This document shows, piece by piece, positions 8,273 to 16,734 of a DNA stretch of 64,000 bases (position 1 is the stretch's first letter; the number at the start of each line of letters is the position of its first letter). The notes beneath the pieces are model-generated. The model did no database searches. It was not told where the DNA came from and saw only the letters and a program-made list of their open reading frames with translations. Source of the stretch: Aliitabrizicola sp041905595 (lineage in GTDB: Bacteria; Pseudomonadota; Alphaproteobacteria; Rhodobacterales; Rhodobacteraceae). The translations under genes and the position numbers were made by a program. The DNA lies in NCBI GenBank assembly GCA_041905595.1, contig JAYRKT010000005.1, forward strand, positions 1-64,000, in the 5' to 3' direction.

Positions 8273-9155
8273 GACGGCCGCCGAAGCGTTCGGCTTCCTG
8301 CAGAAGCGCCGTCAGGACTGGCGTAACCGTCTCGCGCCGGGCCGTTACGAGGCCGACGATATGCTCCGCCTCCGGTTCGACGATCGGTATTGCCCGCAGT
8401 CGATCGCCGCCAGTGAACATCTGGGCTAGCTTTGTCGGCACCACCGAGGCCCACCGCCCGGTCAGGACATGTCCGATCAGGGCGATGGTGGAATTGGACT
8501 CGATCTGCGGTGTCACCATGGCCCCGGTATCGGCGAGATGCTGGTTCACGATCCGGCGATTCTGCATGTCTGACGTTAGAAGACACAACGGAAGTTCGGC
8601 CACCTCGGCCCAGGTGACATGTGCGCGATTGGCCAGAGGCACGCCCGGCGCGCAGAGCAGCCGGTAGAACTCGGTGTAAAGCGGTATCTGCGCCACGCGC
8701 CCGAGCGGCTCGTTGTCGAGATAGGTAATGCCCGCGTCCAGCTCCAGCCGCTCGATGCCGGCCAGTATCTCGGCTGAGGTGCGGGAATAGATCGCCACGC
8801 GGACATTGGGATGACGCGCGGTGAAGGGTCCGGTCAGGTCCGACACCATCGGCAGGGCCGTCGGGATGACTCCCAGCCGCAGCGTTCCCGACAGGCCGCT
8901 CTTGACCGCCTTCATCTCGGACCGGAGCGCCCGCATGTCGCCGACGATGCCGCGGGCCCGCTCGAGCACCCGTTCGCCCTCGGGGGTCAGGCCCTGGAAC
9001 CGCGAGCCGCGAAAGACCAACTGGACGCCCAGCTGGTCCTCGAGCTGGCGGATCGCCGAGGACAGGGTCGGCTGGGTCACACCGCAGACCTCGGCAGCCC
9101 GGCCGAAGTGCCGCTCGTTCGCCAGCGCGATGAACATCTCGAGCTTGTCGATCAT
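8268..9155 (-). CDS. LysR-family transcriptional regulator, probably of the fds operon
   Basis: The 295-residue product has the LysR winged helix-turn-helix at residues 1-60 (MIDKLEMFIALANERHFGRAAE at the start, then VTQPTLSSAIRQLE) and a periplasmic-binding-protein-like effector domain after residue 90. It is transcribed in the same direction as fdsGBA, 87 bp upstream. In Cupriavidus the corresponding gene is fdsR, which responds to formate; that assignment here rests on position. I chose the ATG at 9155 because it places the helix-turn-helix at the N-terminus; the much longer open frame upstream is antisense to the S49 peptidase. Confidence 0.88.
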   Translation of the reverse strand: MIDKLEMFIALANERHFGRAAEVCGVTQPTLSSAIRQLEDQLGVQLVFRGSRFQGLTPEGERVLERARGIVGDMRALRSEMKAVKSGLSGTLRLGVIPTALPMVSDLTGPFTARHPNVRVAIYSRTSAEILAGIERLELDAGITYLDNEPLGRVAQIPLYTEFYRLLCAPGVPLANRAHVTWAEVAELPLCLLTSDMQNRRIVNQHLADTGAMVTPQIESNSTIALIGHVLTGRWASVVPTKLAQMFTGGDRLRAIPIVEPEAEHIVGLVTARRETVTPVLTALLQEAERFGGRR

Positions 9156-9245
9156 GCTGCCGGTGATCGCAGCAATTTGCTCCTCCGGCAACCTTGGCGG
9201 TGGATCGCGCTTGTTGCAGGCCTCCGGCTGCCCTAAGTCCGGATC

Positions 9246-10043
9246 ATGTGGTCCATTATCCCCTTTCGAAGCCGCCATCCGCTGATCCCGGTCATCCGCC
9301 TTCAGGGCGCCATTGCCTCGGGGCGCGGAGGGGCGCTGAGTGATGCCGGCATGGCGCCGGTGATCGAGAAGGCCTTCGCTCGCGGGAAGCCACGCGCGGT
9401 GGCGCTGGTCATCAATTCGCCGGGCGGATCGCCGGTCCAGTCCTCGCTCATCGCAGCCCGTATCCGCCGCCTTGCCGCCGAGAAGGGGGTCGAGGTCCAT
9501 GCCTTTGTCGAGGATGTGGCGGCATCTGGGGGCTATTGGCTGGCCTGCGCGGGCGACCACATCTGGGTCGATGACAGTTCCATCGTCGGCTCGATCGGCG
9601 TGATCTTCGCCAGCTTCGGTTTCCCCGAATTCATGGCCCGTCAGGGGATCGAGCGCCGCGTGGTCACATCCGGCCGCTCGAAAAGCCTCGCCGACCCGTT
9701 TCTGCCGGAAAAGGCCGAGGACGTGGCGCGGCTGAGGGCTCTGCAGGAACCCATCCACCAGGCCTTTATCGCCCATGTGAAGGCCCGGCGCGCAGGCCGG
9801 CTGGACGAAAGCGCGGACCTTTTCAATGCCGACATCTGGGTGGGCGGCGGGGCGGTCAGGGTCGGCTTGGCTGATGGCCTCGGCCATTTGGTGCCAAAAA
9901 TGAAGGAAATCTACGGCGACAAGGTGCGGCTGGTCCCCTACGGTCCGCGTCGGTCGCTGCTGCGCCGCTTCGGAATGCAGATGGCGGGCGAGGCGATGGG
10001 CGCGCTCGAAGAGCGGGCCCTTTGGGCGCGATACGGGCTTTGA
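9246..10043 (+). CDS. S49-family (SppA/SohB-like) serine peptidase
   Basis: This is a short-form signal peptide peptidase of the ClpP-like fold. The 265-residue product contains the oxyanion segment INSPGGSP (57-64), the nucleophile Ser94 in ASGGYWLA, and the general base Lys146 in TSGRSKS, so the Ser/Lys dyad is intact. There is no clear signal peptide or long transmembrane segment, only a weakly hydrophobic N-terminus, so the cell location is uncertain. It is divergent from the LysR gene (90 bp between starts) and leads a three-gene unit with the zinc-ribbon protein and the FolM-like reductase. Confidence 0.88.
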   Translation: MWSIIPFRSRHPLIPVIRLQGAIASGRGGALSDAGMAPVIEKAFARGKPRAVALVINSPGGSPVQSSLIAARIRRLAAEKGVEVHAFVEDVAASGGYWLACAGDHIWVDDSSIVGSIGVIFASFGFPEFMARQGIERRVVTSGRSKSLADPFLPEKAEDVARLRALQEPIHQAFIAHVKARRAGRLDESADLFNADIWVGGGAVRVGLADGLGHLVPKMKEIYGDKVRLVPYGPRRSLLRRFGMQMAGEAMGALEERALWARYGL

Positions 10044-10047
10044 TCTG

Positions 10048-10227
10048 ATGCTGGCGAAGGTCGTCCTTCTCTTTCTGGCGGGAATGGTGCTGATCGCGCT
10101 TGTCAGCCGGGCGCTGTTCCCGTCACGTCGGCGGAAGGCCCGACTGACCGGACCCGGCACCTGCCCGCGCTGCGGAGCGTATCTGATCGGAAAGGGGCCC
10201 TGCGGCTGCGAGAAGAGGAACGCATGA
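10048..10227 (+). CDS. Small membrane protein with zinc ribbon (59 aa)
   Basis: This short gene sits between the S49 peptidase (4 bp gap) and the SDR gene, whose ATG overlaps its stop by 4 bp (ATGA at 10224). The product begins with one hydrophobic helix (residues 4-23, KVVLLFLAGMVLIALVSRAL). A basic stretch SRRRKAR follows, then a zinc-ribbon-like pair CPRCG (39-43) and CGC (52-54). The arrangement is a membrane anchor with a cytoplasmic metal-binding knuckle. Codon use matches the neighbours. I do not recognise a function. Confidence 0.75.
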   Translation: MLAKVVLLFLAGMVLIALVSRALFPSRRRKARLTGPGTCPRCGAYLIGKGPCGCEKRNA

Positions 10228-11018
10228 CGACGGCAAGCCCCAAGCGTGCCCTTGTGACCGGCGCGGCGCGTCGTCTGGGCCGGGAGATGGCCCTTTATCT
10301 CGCGGGTCGCGGCTATGACGTCGCCGTGCACTATGCTTCGTCAGAAGCCAAGGCGCAGACGACGGTCGATGAAATCCGTGCACTGGGCCGGGTTGCGGTG
10401 GCACTCCACGCCGATCTGCTGGTCGAAGCCGAGACGCAAACCCTTTTGCCAAGGGCCGTCGAGGCCCTGGGTGGCCCGCTTACGGTCCTGATCAACAACG
10501 CCTCCGTGTTCGAATATGACAACATCCACAGCGCCAGCCGTCAAAGCTGGGACCGTCACATCGAATCGAACCTGAGGGCGCCCTTCGTGCTGACCCAGGC
10601 GTTTGGTGCCCAAGCGCCGTCGCCGCTGTCCGATGCCCGAGGCGAACCGCTGGCGCAGGCGCTGATCGTCAACATGCTGGACCAGCGCGTCAACAAACTG
10701 ACCCCCGAATTCATGTCCTACACCATCGCCAAGATGGGTCTGTGGGCATTGACACGCACGTCTGCCCAAGCCCTTGCACCTGCAGTGCGCGTCAATGGCA
10801 TCGGCCCCGGACCGACGATGCAGGGCGCCCGCCAGAGCGCAGAGCACTTCGCACGGCAGCGCGCCGCCACCATTTTGGAACGCGGTTCGAACCCGGAAGA
10901 CATCACTGCCGCGCTTGGTTTCTTCCTCGATGCTCCAGGTGTCACGGGCCAGATCATCTGCGTCGATGGCGGCCAGCACCTGGGTTGGAAGACGCCGGAT
11001 ATTCTGGGTCTGGAATAG
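10224..11018 (+). CDS. SDR-family reductase, FolM / pteridine reductase-like
   Basis: The 264-residue product is a classical short-chain dehydrogenase: nucleotide motif TGAARRLG (12-19), NNAS, and catalytic YTIAK. The Arg-rich TGxxxRxG form of the glycine motif is the one used by pteridine reductases and E. coli FolM, so reduction of dihydromonapterin or dihydrofolate with NADPH is the best guess. It is the last gene of the unit that starts with the S49 peptidase. Confidence 0.8.
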   Translation: MTTASPKRALVTGAARRLGREMALYLAGRGYDVAVHYASSEAKAQTTVDEIRALGRVAVALHADLLVEAETQTLLPRAVEALGGPLTVLINNASVFEYDNIHSASRQSWDRHIESNLRAPFVLTQAFGAQAPSPLSDARGEPLAQALIVNMLDQRVNKLTPEFMSYTIAKMGLWALTRTSAQALAPAVRVNGIGPGPTMQGARQSAEHFARQRAATILERGSNPEDITAALGFFLDAPGVTGQIICVDGGQHLGWKTPDILGLE

Positions 11019-11351
11019 GCCGGAAGGGTGTTTTCAGGCGGCTTTGCGCGACACACGGCTCCAAGTTTTCCACTTTCGAACCATCCGGTAACGTGCTGTC
11101 GCATTTCCTTCATGTTTTTCAGGGATTTGCCCCACTTCACAAAATATTCCATTCCAAAACATATACTTACAATCTCGCCTATTTTTTGTGCAAATTCACG
11201 AACTTGTCAGAAAACAAGGAAAATTCGGAACTCCCGGAATGTTTTGCGCAGAGTTATCCACAGAAACGGTGGACTTCTTCCCCCTTGCCCCCGTCTGCGG
11301 TTCGTTGCAGCGAAAGAGGGGAATCGATGAACCCTGCTTGGACCGTTTGCG
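11019..11351. other. 333-bp AT-rich intergenic region before uvrC with one DnaA box
   Basis: No gene is seen. The part 11085-11235 is strikingly AT-rich for this genome and contains a T-run and several A-runs. A perfect DnaA box TTATCCACA lies at 11254-11262. No cluster of further boxes or 13-mers was found, so it is more likely a promoter region, possibly DnaA-influenced, than a replication origin. Confidence 0.5.
11254..11262 (+). promoter_or_regulatory. Single consensus DnaA box
   Basis: The 9-mer TTATCCACA is identical to the DnaA consensus and lies 90 bp before uvrC, beside an AT-rich stretch. A single perfect 9-mer can occur by chance. Confidence 0.35.
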
Positions 11352-13226
11352 ATGAATGACGGCGAGGTCGAAAGACCGCCCCACAGGACCGGATACGAAG
11401 TCATTCAGGATTACCTGAAGACCCTCGATGGCTCGCCCGGGGTCTACCGGATGCTGAATGCCCAGGCCGAGGTTCTGTATGTCGGCAAGGCGCGCAACCT
11501 CAAGGCGCGGGTGTCGAACTATGCCCGCCCATCCGGCCATTCGGGGCGTATCTCCCGGATGATCTCCGAGACCGCGTCTATGATGTTTCTGACGACGCGG
11601 ACCGAAACTGAGGCGCTGCTGCTTGAGCAGAACCTCATCAAGCAACTCAAGCCGCGCTACAACGTGCTGCTGCGCGACGACAAGAGCTTTCCGAACATCC
11701 TGATCTCGCACGAGCACCCTTTCCCGCAGATCAAGAAGCATCGTGGCAAGAAGGCCGAGAAGGGGCGCTACTTCGGACCCTTTGCCAGCGCCGGAGCGGT
11801 CAATCGCACCCTGAACCAGTTGCAGAAGGTGTTCCTGCTGCGCAACTGCTCTGACGCGATGTTCGCCAGCCGCACACGTCCGTGCCTCCTGTTCCAGATC
11901 AAGCGCTGTTCGGCCCCCTGCGTCGGCAAGATCGACGAGGCAGGGTATGATGCGCTGGTGGGTGATGCCGAGGCCTTCCTGGAAGGCAAGACAACCAAGG
12001 TACAGGCCGACCTTGCGGCGCAGATGTCGGCCGCATCCGAGGCGATGGAATTCGAACGCGCCGCCGCGCTCCGCGACCGGATCAAGGCGCTGACGCAGGT
12101 GCAGTCCACGCAGGGCATCAACCCGCAGGGCGTGACCGAAGCGGACGTCGTCGCAGTGCATCTGGAAGGCGGGCAGGCCTGCGTGCAGGTCTTCTTCATC
12201 CGCGCCAACCAGAGCTGGGGCAACCGAGACTTCTACCCGCGAACCGGCGCCGGCGCGGAAGAGCCCGAGATCCTCGAAGCCTTCCTTAGCCAGTTCTACG
12301 ACGACAAGGATCCACCGCGCCTGATCCTGCTGTCGCATCCGGTCGAGAACCCCGACCTCGTGACGCAACTCCTGTCCGACCGGGCGGGGCGCAAGGTGGA
12401 ACTTGCGGTGCCGCAGCGGGGCGAAAAGGCGGAACTGGTGGAAAACGCCGCCCGCAACGCCCGCGAGAGCCTCGCCCGCAAGATGGCCGAGAGCGCGACG
12501 CAGAACAAACTTCTCGCCGGGTTGGCCGAGGCCTTTGACCTGGACACTCCGCCAAAGCGGATCGAGGTCTACGATAACTCGCATATCCAGGGCACCAATG
12601 CCGTAGGCGGCATGATCGTCGCCGGGGCGGACGGGTTCCTGAAGTCGCAGTATCGCAAGTTCAACATCCGCGGCGAGGCCGGGGCGAACAGCGACGATTT
12701 CGGCATGATGAAAGAGGTGCTGACCCGCCGCTTCGAGCGCCTCCTTAAGGAAGACCCCGAACGCAAGTCCGATGCCTGGCCCGACCTCCTTCTGATCGAC
12801 GGAGGGGCGGGGCAGGTCAGTGCCGTGGCCGAAATCATGGCCGAGTTGGGCGTGGACGAGATCGCGATGGTTGGTGTCGCCAAGGGCATCGACCGCGACG
12901 CGGGCAAGGAGGAATTCCATCGCCCCGGCGAGCCGCCCTTTGCCTTGCCGATGAATTCGCCCGTTCTCTACTTCATCCAACGTCTGCGCGACGAGGCGCA
13001 CCGGTGGGCGATCGGCGCCCATCGCGCCAAGCGGGCCAAGGCAGTCGGGGCTACGCCGCTCGACGACATCCCCGGCGTCGGCGCCACCCGCAAGCGCGCG
13101 CTCCTGGCCCATTTCGGCAGCGCCAAGGCGGTGGCACGGGCCGGCGTCGAGGACCTGATGGCGGTCGACGGCATCAGCGCGGCGATGGCCCAGACAATCC
13201 ACGACTTCTTTCACGAACGCGGCTGA
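11352..13226 (+). CDS. uvrC: Excinuclease ABC subunit C
   Basis: UvrC makes the 3' and 5' incisions in nucleotide excision repair after UvrAB marks the lesion. The 624 residues show the GIY-YIG domain (GSPGVYRM then VLYVGKARNL, about 27-50), the Cys-rich segment near 175-195 (CLLFQIKRCSAPCVG), a UVR domain, the RNase H-like endonuclease domain, and C-terminal helix-hairpin-helix motifs (IPGVGATRKRALL). The downstream order uvrC-transporter-pgsA-moaD-moaE is compact. Confidence 0.97.
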   Translation: MNDGEVERPPHRTGYEVIQDYLKTLDGSPGVYRMLNAQAEVLYVGKARNLKARVSNYARPSGHSGRISRMISETASMMFLTTRTETEALLLEQNLIKQLKPRYNVLLRDDKSFPNILISHEHPFPQIKKHRGKKAEKGRYFGPFASAGAVNRTLNQLQKVFLLRNCSDAMFASRTRPCLLFQIKRCSAPCVGKIDEAGYDALVGDAEAFLEGKTTKVQADLAAQMSAASEAMEFERAAALRDRIKALTQVQSTQGINPQGVTEADVVAVHLEGGQACVQVFFIRANQSWGNRDFYPRTGAGAEEPEILEAFLSQFYDDKDPPRLILLSHPVENPDLVTQLLSDRAGRKVELAVPQRGEKAELVENAARNARESLARKMAESATQNKLLAGLAEAFDLDTPPKRIEVYDNSHIQGTNAVGGMIVAGADGFLKSQYRKFNIRGEAGANSDDFGMMKEVLTRRFERLLKEDPERKSDAWPDLLLIDGGAGQVSAVAEIMAELGVDEIAMVGVAKGIDRDAGKEEFHRPGEPPFALPMNSPVLYFIQRLRDEAHRWAIGAHRAKRAKAVGATPLDDIPGVGATRKRALLAHFGSAKAVARAGVEDLMAVDGISAAMAQTIHDFFHERG

Positions 13227-13268
13227 ATTCTTTACGCGCGGCGCTTTCGTTCGATATCCTGCCATGCA

Positions 13269-14180
13269 ATGAAGGCGCAGCCCTACGCGCAGGTTCGCAT
13301 GTCCCGCCTTTCAACCGCTCAACTTGGTCTGGTCCTTCTGGTGCTGGGCTCGATGGTGGATTCAACCTCGGGCCTGTTCACGCGGCTGCTCGGAACAGAC
13401 GGGTTCACCACGGCCTCCGGTCGCGGTTTCATGGCCTTCGCCTTCCTGCTTGTCCTGCTGGTGCTGCGGGATGGCTGGCGCGGGCCGATCGCCCTGGTCC
13501 GCATCGGGCCGTGGGGGTTCGCCTTCGTCGCGCTGAACGGTATCGGCATGGTGATGAACATCCTGTCGCTTGCAAACACCTCCGTGGCCAACTTCTTCAT
13601 GATCTTTGCGACCGCGCCCTTCGTCGCGGCGCTGGCCGGGCGCTTCTTCCTGGGTGAGCGGCTTGACCTCGCAACGCTGCTGGCCGCGCTGGCAGGCTTT
13701 GCCGGGATCACGGTCATGATGGCCTCGGGGGCGAGCTCCGGCGGCCTTGTCGGCGACCTTCTCGCGGTGGCCTGCCTGTTCTGCTACTCGGCCATCGTGC
13801 TGGTCGTGCGCCGCGGCGGTGACATCGACATGCTGCCGGCCATTGCCGTGACGGTGCTGGCCAGCGGCCTGCTCGCCTTGCCCTTCGCCGATTTTTCGGC
13901 GGTCGCTGCCCGCGACTGGCCTATCCTGGCGGTGTTCGGCGCGGTGCAGCTCGCCGGCGGCAACCTGCTGATCTTCGCGGCGGTCAAGCGCATCCCCGCG
14001 GCGCAGTCCGGGCTTCTTGGCATCCTGAACGCCGCCTTCGCGCCAAGCTGGGTCTACATGTTCCTGGGCGAGGTGCCGCCGCCCGCAACGCTGGCCGGCG
14101 GGGCGATCATCCTGACCGCGGCCGTCGCCCATCTGGCATGGTCGCTGTCGCGGCCACACGCGGCGTCGGTGCCTGGCTGA
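13269..14180 (+). CDS. DMT-superfamily (EamA) transporter
   Basis: The 303-residue product is almost entirely hydrophobic, with about ten predicted membrane helices in two EamA repeats. The first repeat starts near residue 16 and the second near 160. Substrates of this superfamily are metabolites, often amino acids or nucleotide precursors; none can be named here. The ATG at 13269 could be replaced by one at 13299 (MSRLSTAQ), which starts closer to the first helix. It follows uvrC by 42 bp and precedes pgsA by 45 bp. Confidence 0.85.
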   Translation: MKAQPYAQVRMSRLSTAQLGLVLLVLGSMVDSTSGLFTRLLGTDGFTTASGRGFMAFAFLLVLLVLRDGWRGPIALVRIGPWGFAFVALNGIGMVMNILSLANTSVANFFMIFATAPFVAALAGRFFLGERLDLATLLAALAGFAGITVMMASGASSGGLVGDLLAVACLFCYSAIVLVVRRGGDIDMLPAIAVTVLASGLLALPFADFSAVAARDWPILAVFGAVQLAGGNLLIFAAVKRIPAAQSGLLGILNAAFAPSWVYMFLGEVPPPATLAGGAIILTAAVAHLAWSLSRPHAASVPG

Positions 14181-14225
14181 CGCTTTCCCTTTTCCACTGG
14201 CAGGTTAATCGGCTATCCCAAGCGC

Positions 14226-14891
14226 ATGATCTGGACGATCCCGAATACGCTGACCATCCTGCGCCTGCTCGCCGCGCCCGGCGTAGCGGTGATGTTCCTG
14301 TATTTCCACCGTCCCTGGGCCGACTGGTTCGCCCTGACCCTGTTCATCGGCGCGGCGATCACCGACTATTTCGACGGCTACCTCGCCCGGCTGTGGAAAC
14401 AGGAATCGCGCTTCGGTGCGATGCTTGACCCGATCGCGGACAAGGCGATGGTGGTGATCGCCATCATGGTCATCACCGGCTATTCCGGGATGAACCCCTG
14501 GCTGATCCTGCCCTCCACGGTGATCCTTTTCCGCGAAGTCTTCGTTTCCGGCCTGCGCGAATATCTCGGCGCCAAGGGTCCGCACCTGAAGGTGACCCAG
14601 CTCGCCAAGTGGAAGACGACGACCCAGATGGTTGCCATCGCGGTCCTCTTCCTCGGCACCGGCCTCGAGCATCTCGAGGGCATCGCCCGCCGCGGCCTGA
14701 CACCCGACCAATATGCCGACCTCGTCAACCAGGGTCTCGCCGACCCGATCCGCTCCTGCGGGACGCACGGCTGCTCGTCCTACGCGACCTGGGTCGGTCT
14801 GGTCTTGATCTGGATCGCCGCCGCCCTCACCTTCGTCACGGGCTGGGAGTATTTCCGCAAGTCGCTGCCCTATCTGCGGGACGGACAATGA
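14226..14891 (+). CDS. pgsA: CDP-diacylglycerol--glycerol-3-phosphate 3-phosphatidyltransferase
   Basis: This inner-membrane enzyme makes phosphatidylglycerol phosphate, the committed step to phosphatidylglycerol and cardiolipin. The 221-residue product has the CDP-alcohol phosphotransferase motif D47..D50-G51..A54-R55...G64...D68...D72 and several membrane helices. It starts MIWTIPNTLTILR, as PgsA proteins do. A loop near residues 160-180 holds a Cys pair (SCGTHGCSS). The stop overlaps the moaD start by 4 bp. Confidence 0.94.
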   Translation: MIWTIPNTLTILRLLAAPGVAVMFLYFHRPWADWFALTLFIGAAITDYFDGYLARLWKQESRFGAMLDPIADKAMVVIAIMVITGYSGMNPWLILPSTVILFREVFVSGLREYLGAKGPHLKVTQLAKWKTTTQMVAIAVLFLGTGLEHLEGIARRGLTPDQYADLVNQGLADPIRSCGTHGCSSYATWVGLVLIWIAAALTFVTGWEYFRKSLPYLRDGQ

Positions 14892-15136
14892 TCGACGTTC
14901 TCTACTTCGCCTGGGTGCGCGAACGCATCGGCCTGCCGCGCGAGCGGATCGACACGCAGGCCGCGACGGTGAACGACCTGATCGCAGAACTCACCGCCCG
15001 CGAAGAGCGATACGCCGCCGCCTTTGCCGACCGAGCTGCGCTGCGCGTGGCGCTCGATCAGGAACTGTCCGAGTTTTCTGCGCCCCTTGCCGGCGTGCGC
15101 GAGGTGGCCTTTTTCCCGCCGATGACCGGCGGCTAG
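14888..15136 (+). CDS. moaD: Molybdopterin synthase small (sulfur carrier) subunit
   Basis: MoaD is the ubiquitin-like sulfur carrier whose C-terminal thiocarboxylate supplies the dithiolene sulfurs of molybdopterin. The 82-residue product begins MIDVLYFAWVRERIG and ends in the required Gly-Gly (PPMTGG). The ATG overlaps the pgsA stop (ATGA), and moaE follows after 3 bp. The cofactor it helps to make is used by FdsA in this same window. Confidence 0.94.
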   Translation: MIDVLYFAWVRERIGLPRERIDTQAATVNDLIAELTAREERYAAAFADRAALRVALDQELSEFSAPLAGVREVAFFPPMTGG

Positions 15137-15139
15137 ACC

Positions 15140-15580
15140 ATGACCGTTCGCATTCAACCCGAGCCCTTCGACCTTGGCGGCGAGGCGAACGCCTTCGCCG
15201 CCGCGCAGTCGGGCGCGGGGGCTGTCGTGACCTTTACCGGACTCGTGCGCGACGTGGCGGGCGGGCTCAGGTCGATGGAGATCGAGCACTATCCCGGTAT
15301 GACCCAGAAGGCGATCGCCGCCATCGTTGCCGATGCGACGGCCCGCTGGCACCTGACCGGGGCGTTGGTGATCCACCGCCACGGTCGCCTCTCTCCGTCC
15401 GAGCCGATCATGATGGTCGCGACCGCCGCCCCGCACCGGGCCGAGGCCTTTGCCGCCGCCGAATTCCTGATGGACTACCTGAAGTCCCGCGCCCCCTTCT
15501 GGAAAAAAGAGGTCACGGCCGACGGCGCCGGCTGGGTCGCCGCCAAGGAAGAGGACCAACAGGCGCTCAGCCGCTGGTGA
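15140..15580 (+). CDS. moaE: Molybdopterin synthase catalytic subunit
   Basis: MoaE, with MoaD, converts cyclic pyranopterin monophosphate to molybdopterin. The 146-residue product has the family blocks GAVVTFTGLVRD, IEHYPGM, RHGRLSPSEPIMMVA, and the catalytic lysine region FWKKE. Its 3' end overlaps the convergent peptidase gene by 14 bp. Confidence 0.95.
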   Translation: MTVRIQPEPFDLGGEANAFAAAQSGAGAVVTFTGLVRDVAGGLRSMEIEHYPGMTQKAIAAIVADATARWHLTGALVIHRHGRLSPSEPIMMVATAAPHRAEAFAAAEFLMDYLKSRAPFWKKEVTADGAGWVAAKEEDQQALSRW

Positions 15581-16574
15581 TCCCCGGCCCGTGGCGGCTG
15601 AGCCAAGCCTCCTGCAGATCGCCCTCCACCGGCTCGGCTAGGTAGACCGCGCGCGCGATTGCCCGGGAAAGGCAACTTGCCGCCGCATGGCCCAGCAGGA
15701 ACGGATCGGCCACCGGATCCGGCAGCGCCTTCCGCCCCGTCGCTGCAGCGAAAACCAGATCGCCGTCGAAGGGCGTATGCGAGGGCACCAGCGCCCGCGC
15801 CATGCCGTCATGGGCGGCCGTCGCCATCCGAAGCGCCTGCGCCTGCGTCAGCACCGCATCGGTCGCCACGATGGCGATGGTCGTCGCCTCGCCCATCCGC
15901 TTGCGCGGCGCGGGCTCGTCCGCGGCCGCACCCCGCGGCGGCGCGCCAAGGCCGCCGAACTCGTCGTCCAGTTCCCAATGCGCCGCCCAGAAATGCGGCC
16001 CGTCCCCGACCGTCGGGCTACCAAGCGCATTGACCGCCACCAGCGCCCCGACCGTCAGACCATTCGCCAGCACCGCCGAGGCCGACCCCAGCCCGCCCTT
16101 CACGCTGCCGGTCGTCGCGCCATAACCCGCTCCGGCCGATCCCAGGGAAAACTCCGGCCCCGCCGCCGCAAGCGCCGCGCGCCCCAGCCGCTTGTAGGGG
16201 TTCTCGACCCAGCCCTTGTCGCCGCCGTTCAGCAGGTCGAACAGGATCGCCCCCGGCACGATCGGCACCCGGACATCGCCCACGGCAAATCCGCGCCCGA
16301 TCTCGCGCAAGCCATCCACCACGGCCGACGCCGCATCCAGCCCGAACGTCGACCCGCCCGAGAGCACCAGTGCATCCACCTCCTGCACCAGCTTGTCCGG
16401 CGCCAAGAGGTCGGTCTCGCGCGTACCGGGCGCACCGCCCATCACACAGACGGCGGCGGTGAAGGGTCGGTCGCCGACAAGCACCGTCGATCCGGTCCTG
16501 ACGCGGCGGTCCTCGGCATTGCCGACATTCAACCCCTCGACATCGGTGATGAGGTTCCGCGGCCCCGGTTTCAT
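15567..16574 (-). CDS. P1-family (DmpA-like) peptidase
   Basis: This N-terminal-nucleophile hydrolase belongs to the L-aminopeptidase/D-esterase (DmpA, S58/P1) family, which self-cleaves into two chains. The 335 residues contain VLSGGSTFGLDAASAV (70-85), GAGYGATTGSVKGGLGSAS (148-166) and GEATTIAIVATDA (228-240). At the usual self-cleavage position the nucleophile would be Thr231 or Thr232 rather than Ser, as in some relatives such as ThnT. The start lies directly behind a copy of the GAGGATAT repeat, which supplies its ribosome binding site (GGAGGCGGG before ATG). Substrate unknown. Confidence 0.85.
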   Translation of the reverse strand: MKPGPRNLITDVEGLNVGNAEDRRVRTGSTVLVGDRPFTAAVCVMGGAPGTRETDLLAPDKLVQEVDALVLSGGSTFGLDAASAVVDGLREIGRGFAVGDVRVPIVPGAILFDLLNGGDKGWVENPYKRLGRAALAAAGPEFSLGSAGAGYGATTGSVKGGLGSASAVLANGLTVGALVAVNALGSPTVGDGPHFWAAHWELDDEFGGLGAPPRGAAADEPAPRKRMGEATTIAIVATDAVLTQAQALRMATAAHDGMARALVPSHTPFDGDLVFAAATGRKALPDPVADPFLLGHAAASCLSRAIARAVYLAEPVEGDLQEAWLSRHGPGITSG

Positions 16575-16581
16575 CCCGCCT

Positions 16582-16634
16582 CCATTTTCTGCTCACACAT
16601 ATCCTCGGGGGGCGCGGGAGGCAGATGGCCCCCC
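16582..16634 (-). repeat. GAGGATAT intergenic repeat, copy 3 (diverged)
   Basis: Read on the minus strand, this has a GC hairpin with GGGGGG and CCCCCC arms, followed by GAGGATATGTGTGAGCAGAA. It is a diverged version of the repeat found at 22981-23045 and 28215-28287. It lies just before the P1 peptidase start. Confidence 0.6.
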
Positions 16635-16734
16635 GCTCGACATCTCCACCCTGACGCATCGCGCGGACAAGGCAAGCGGCTTCCCTCCGCCGCCCGGCCA
16701 TGCCACACAGGGCGCCTTAGTAAGGGAGGATTGC

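Noticed and set aside
9156..10331. N-terminal extension of the LysR regulator across the S49 peptidase region
   Set aside because: The frame is open to 10331, but a LysR protein must begin with its helix-turn-helix, which starts at 9155, and the plus strand encodes an intact peptidase.
11019..11351. Chromosomal replication origin
   Set aside because: Only one DnaA box was found, with no box cluster and none of the genes usually beside alphaproteobacterial origins.
11196..13265. A 689-codon open frame antisense to uvrC
   Set aside because: UvrC motifs are complete on the plus strand; the antisense product has no recognisable domain.
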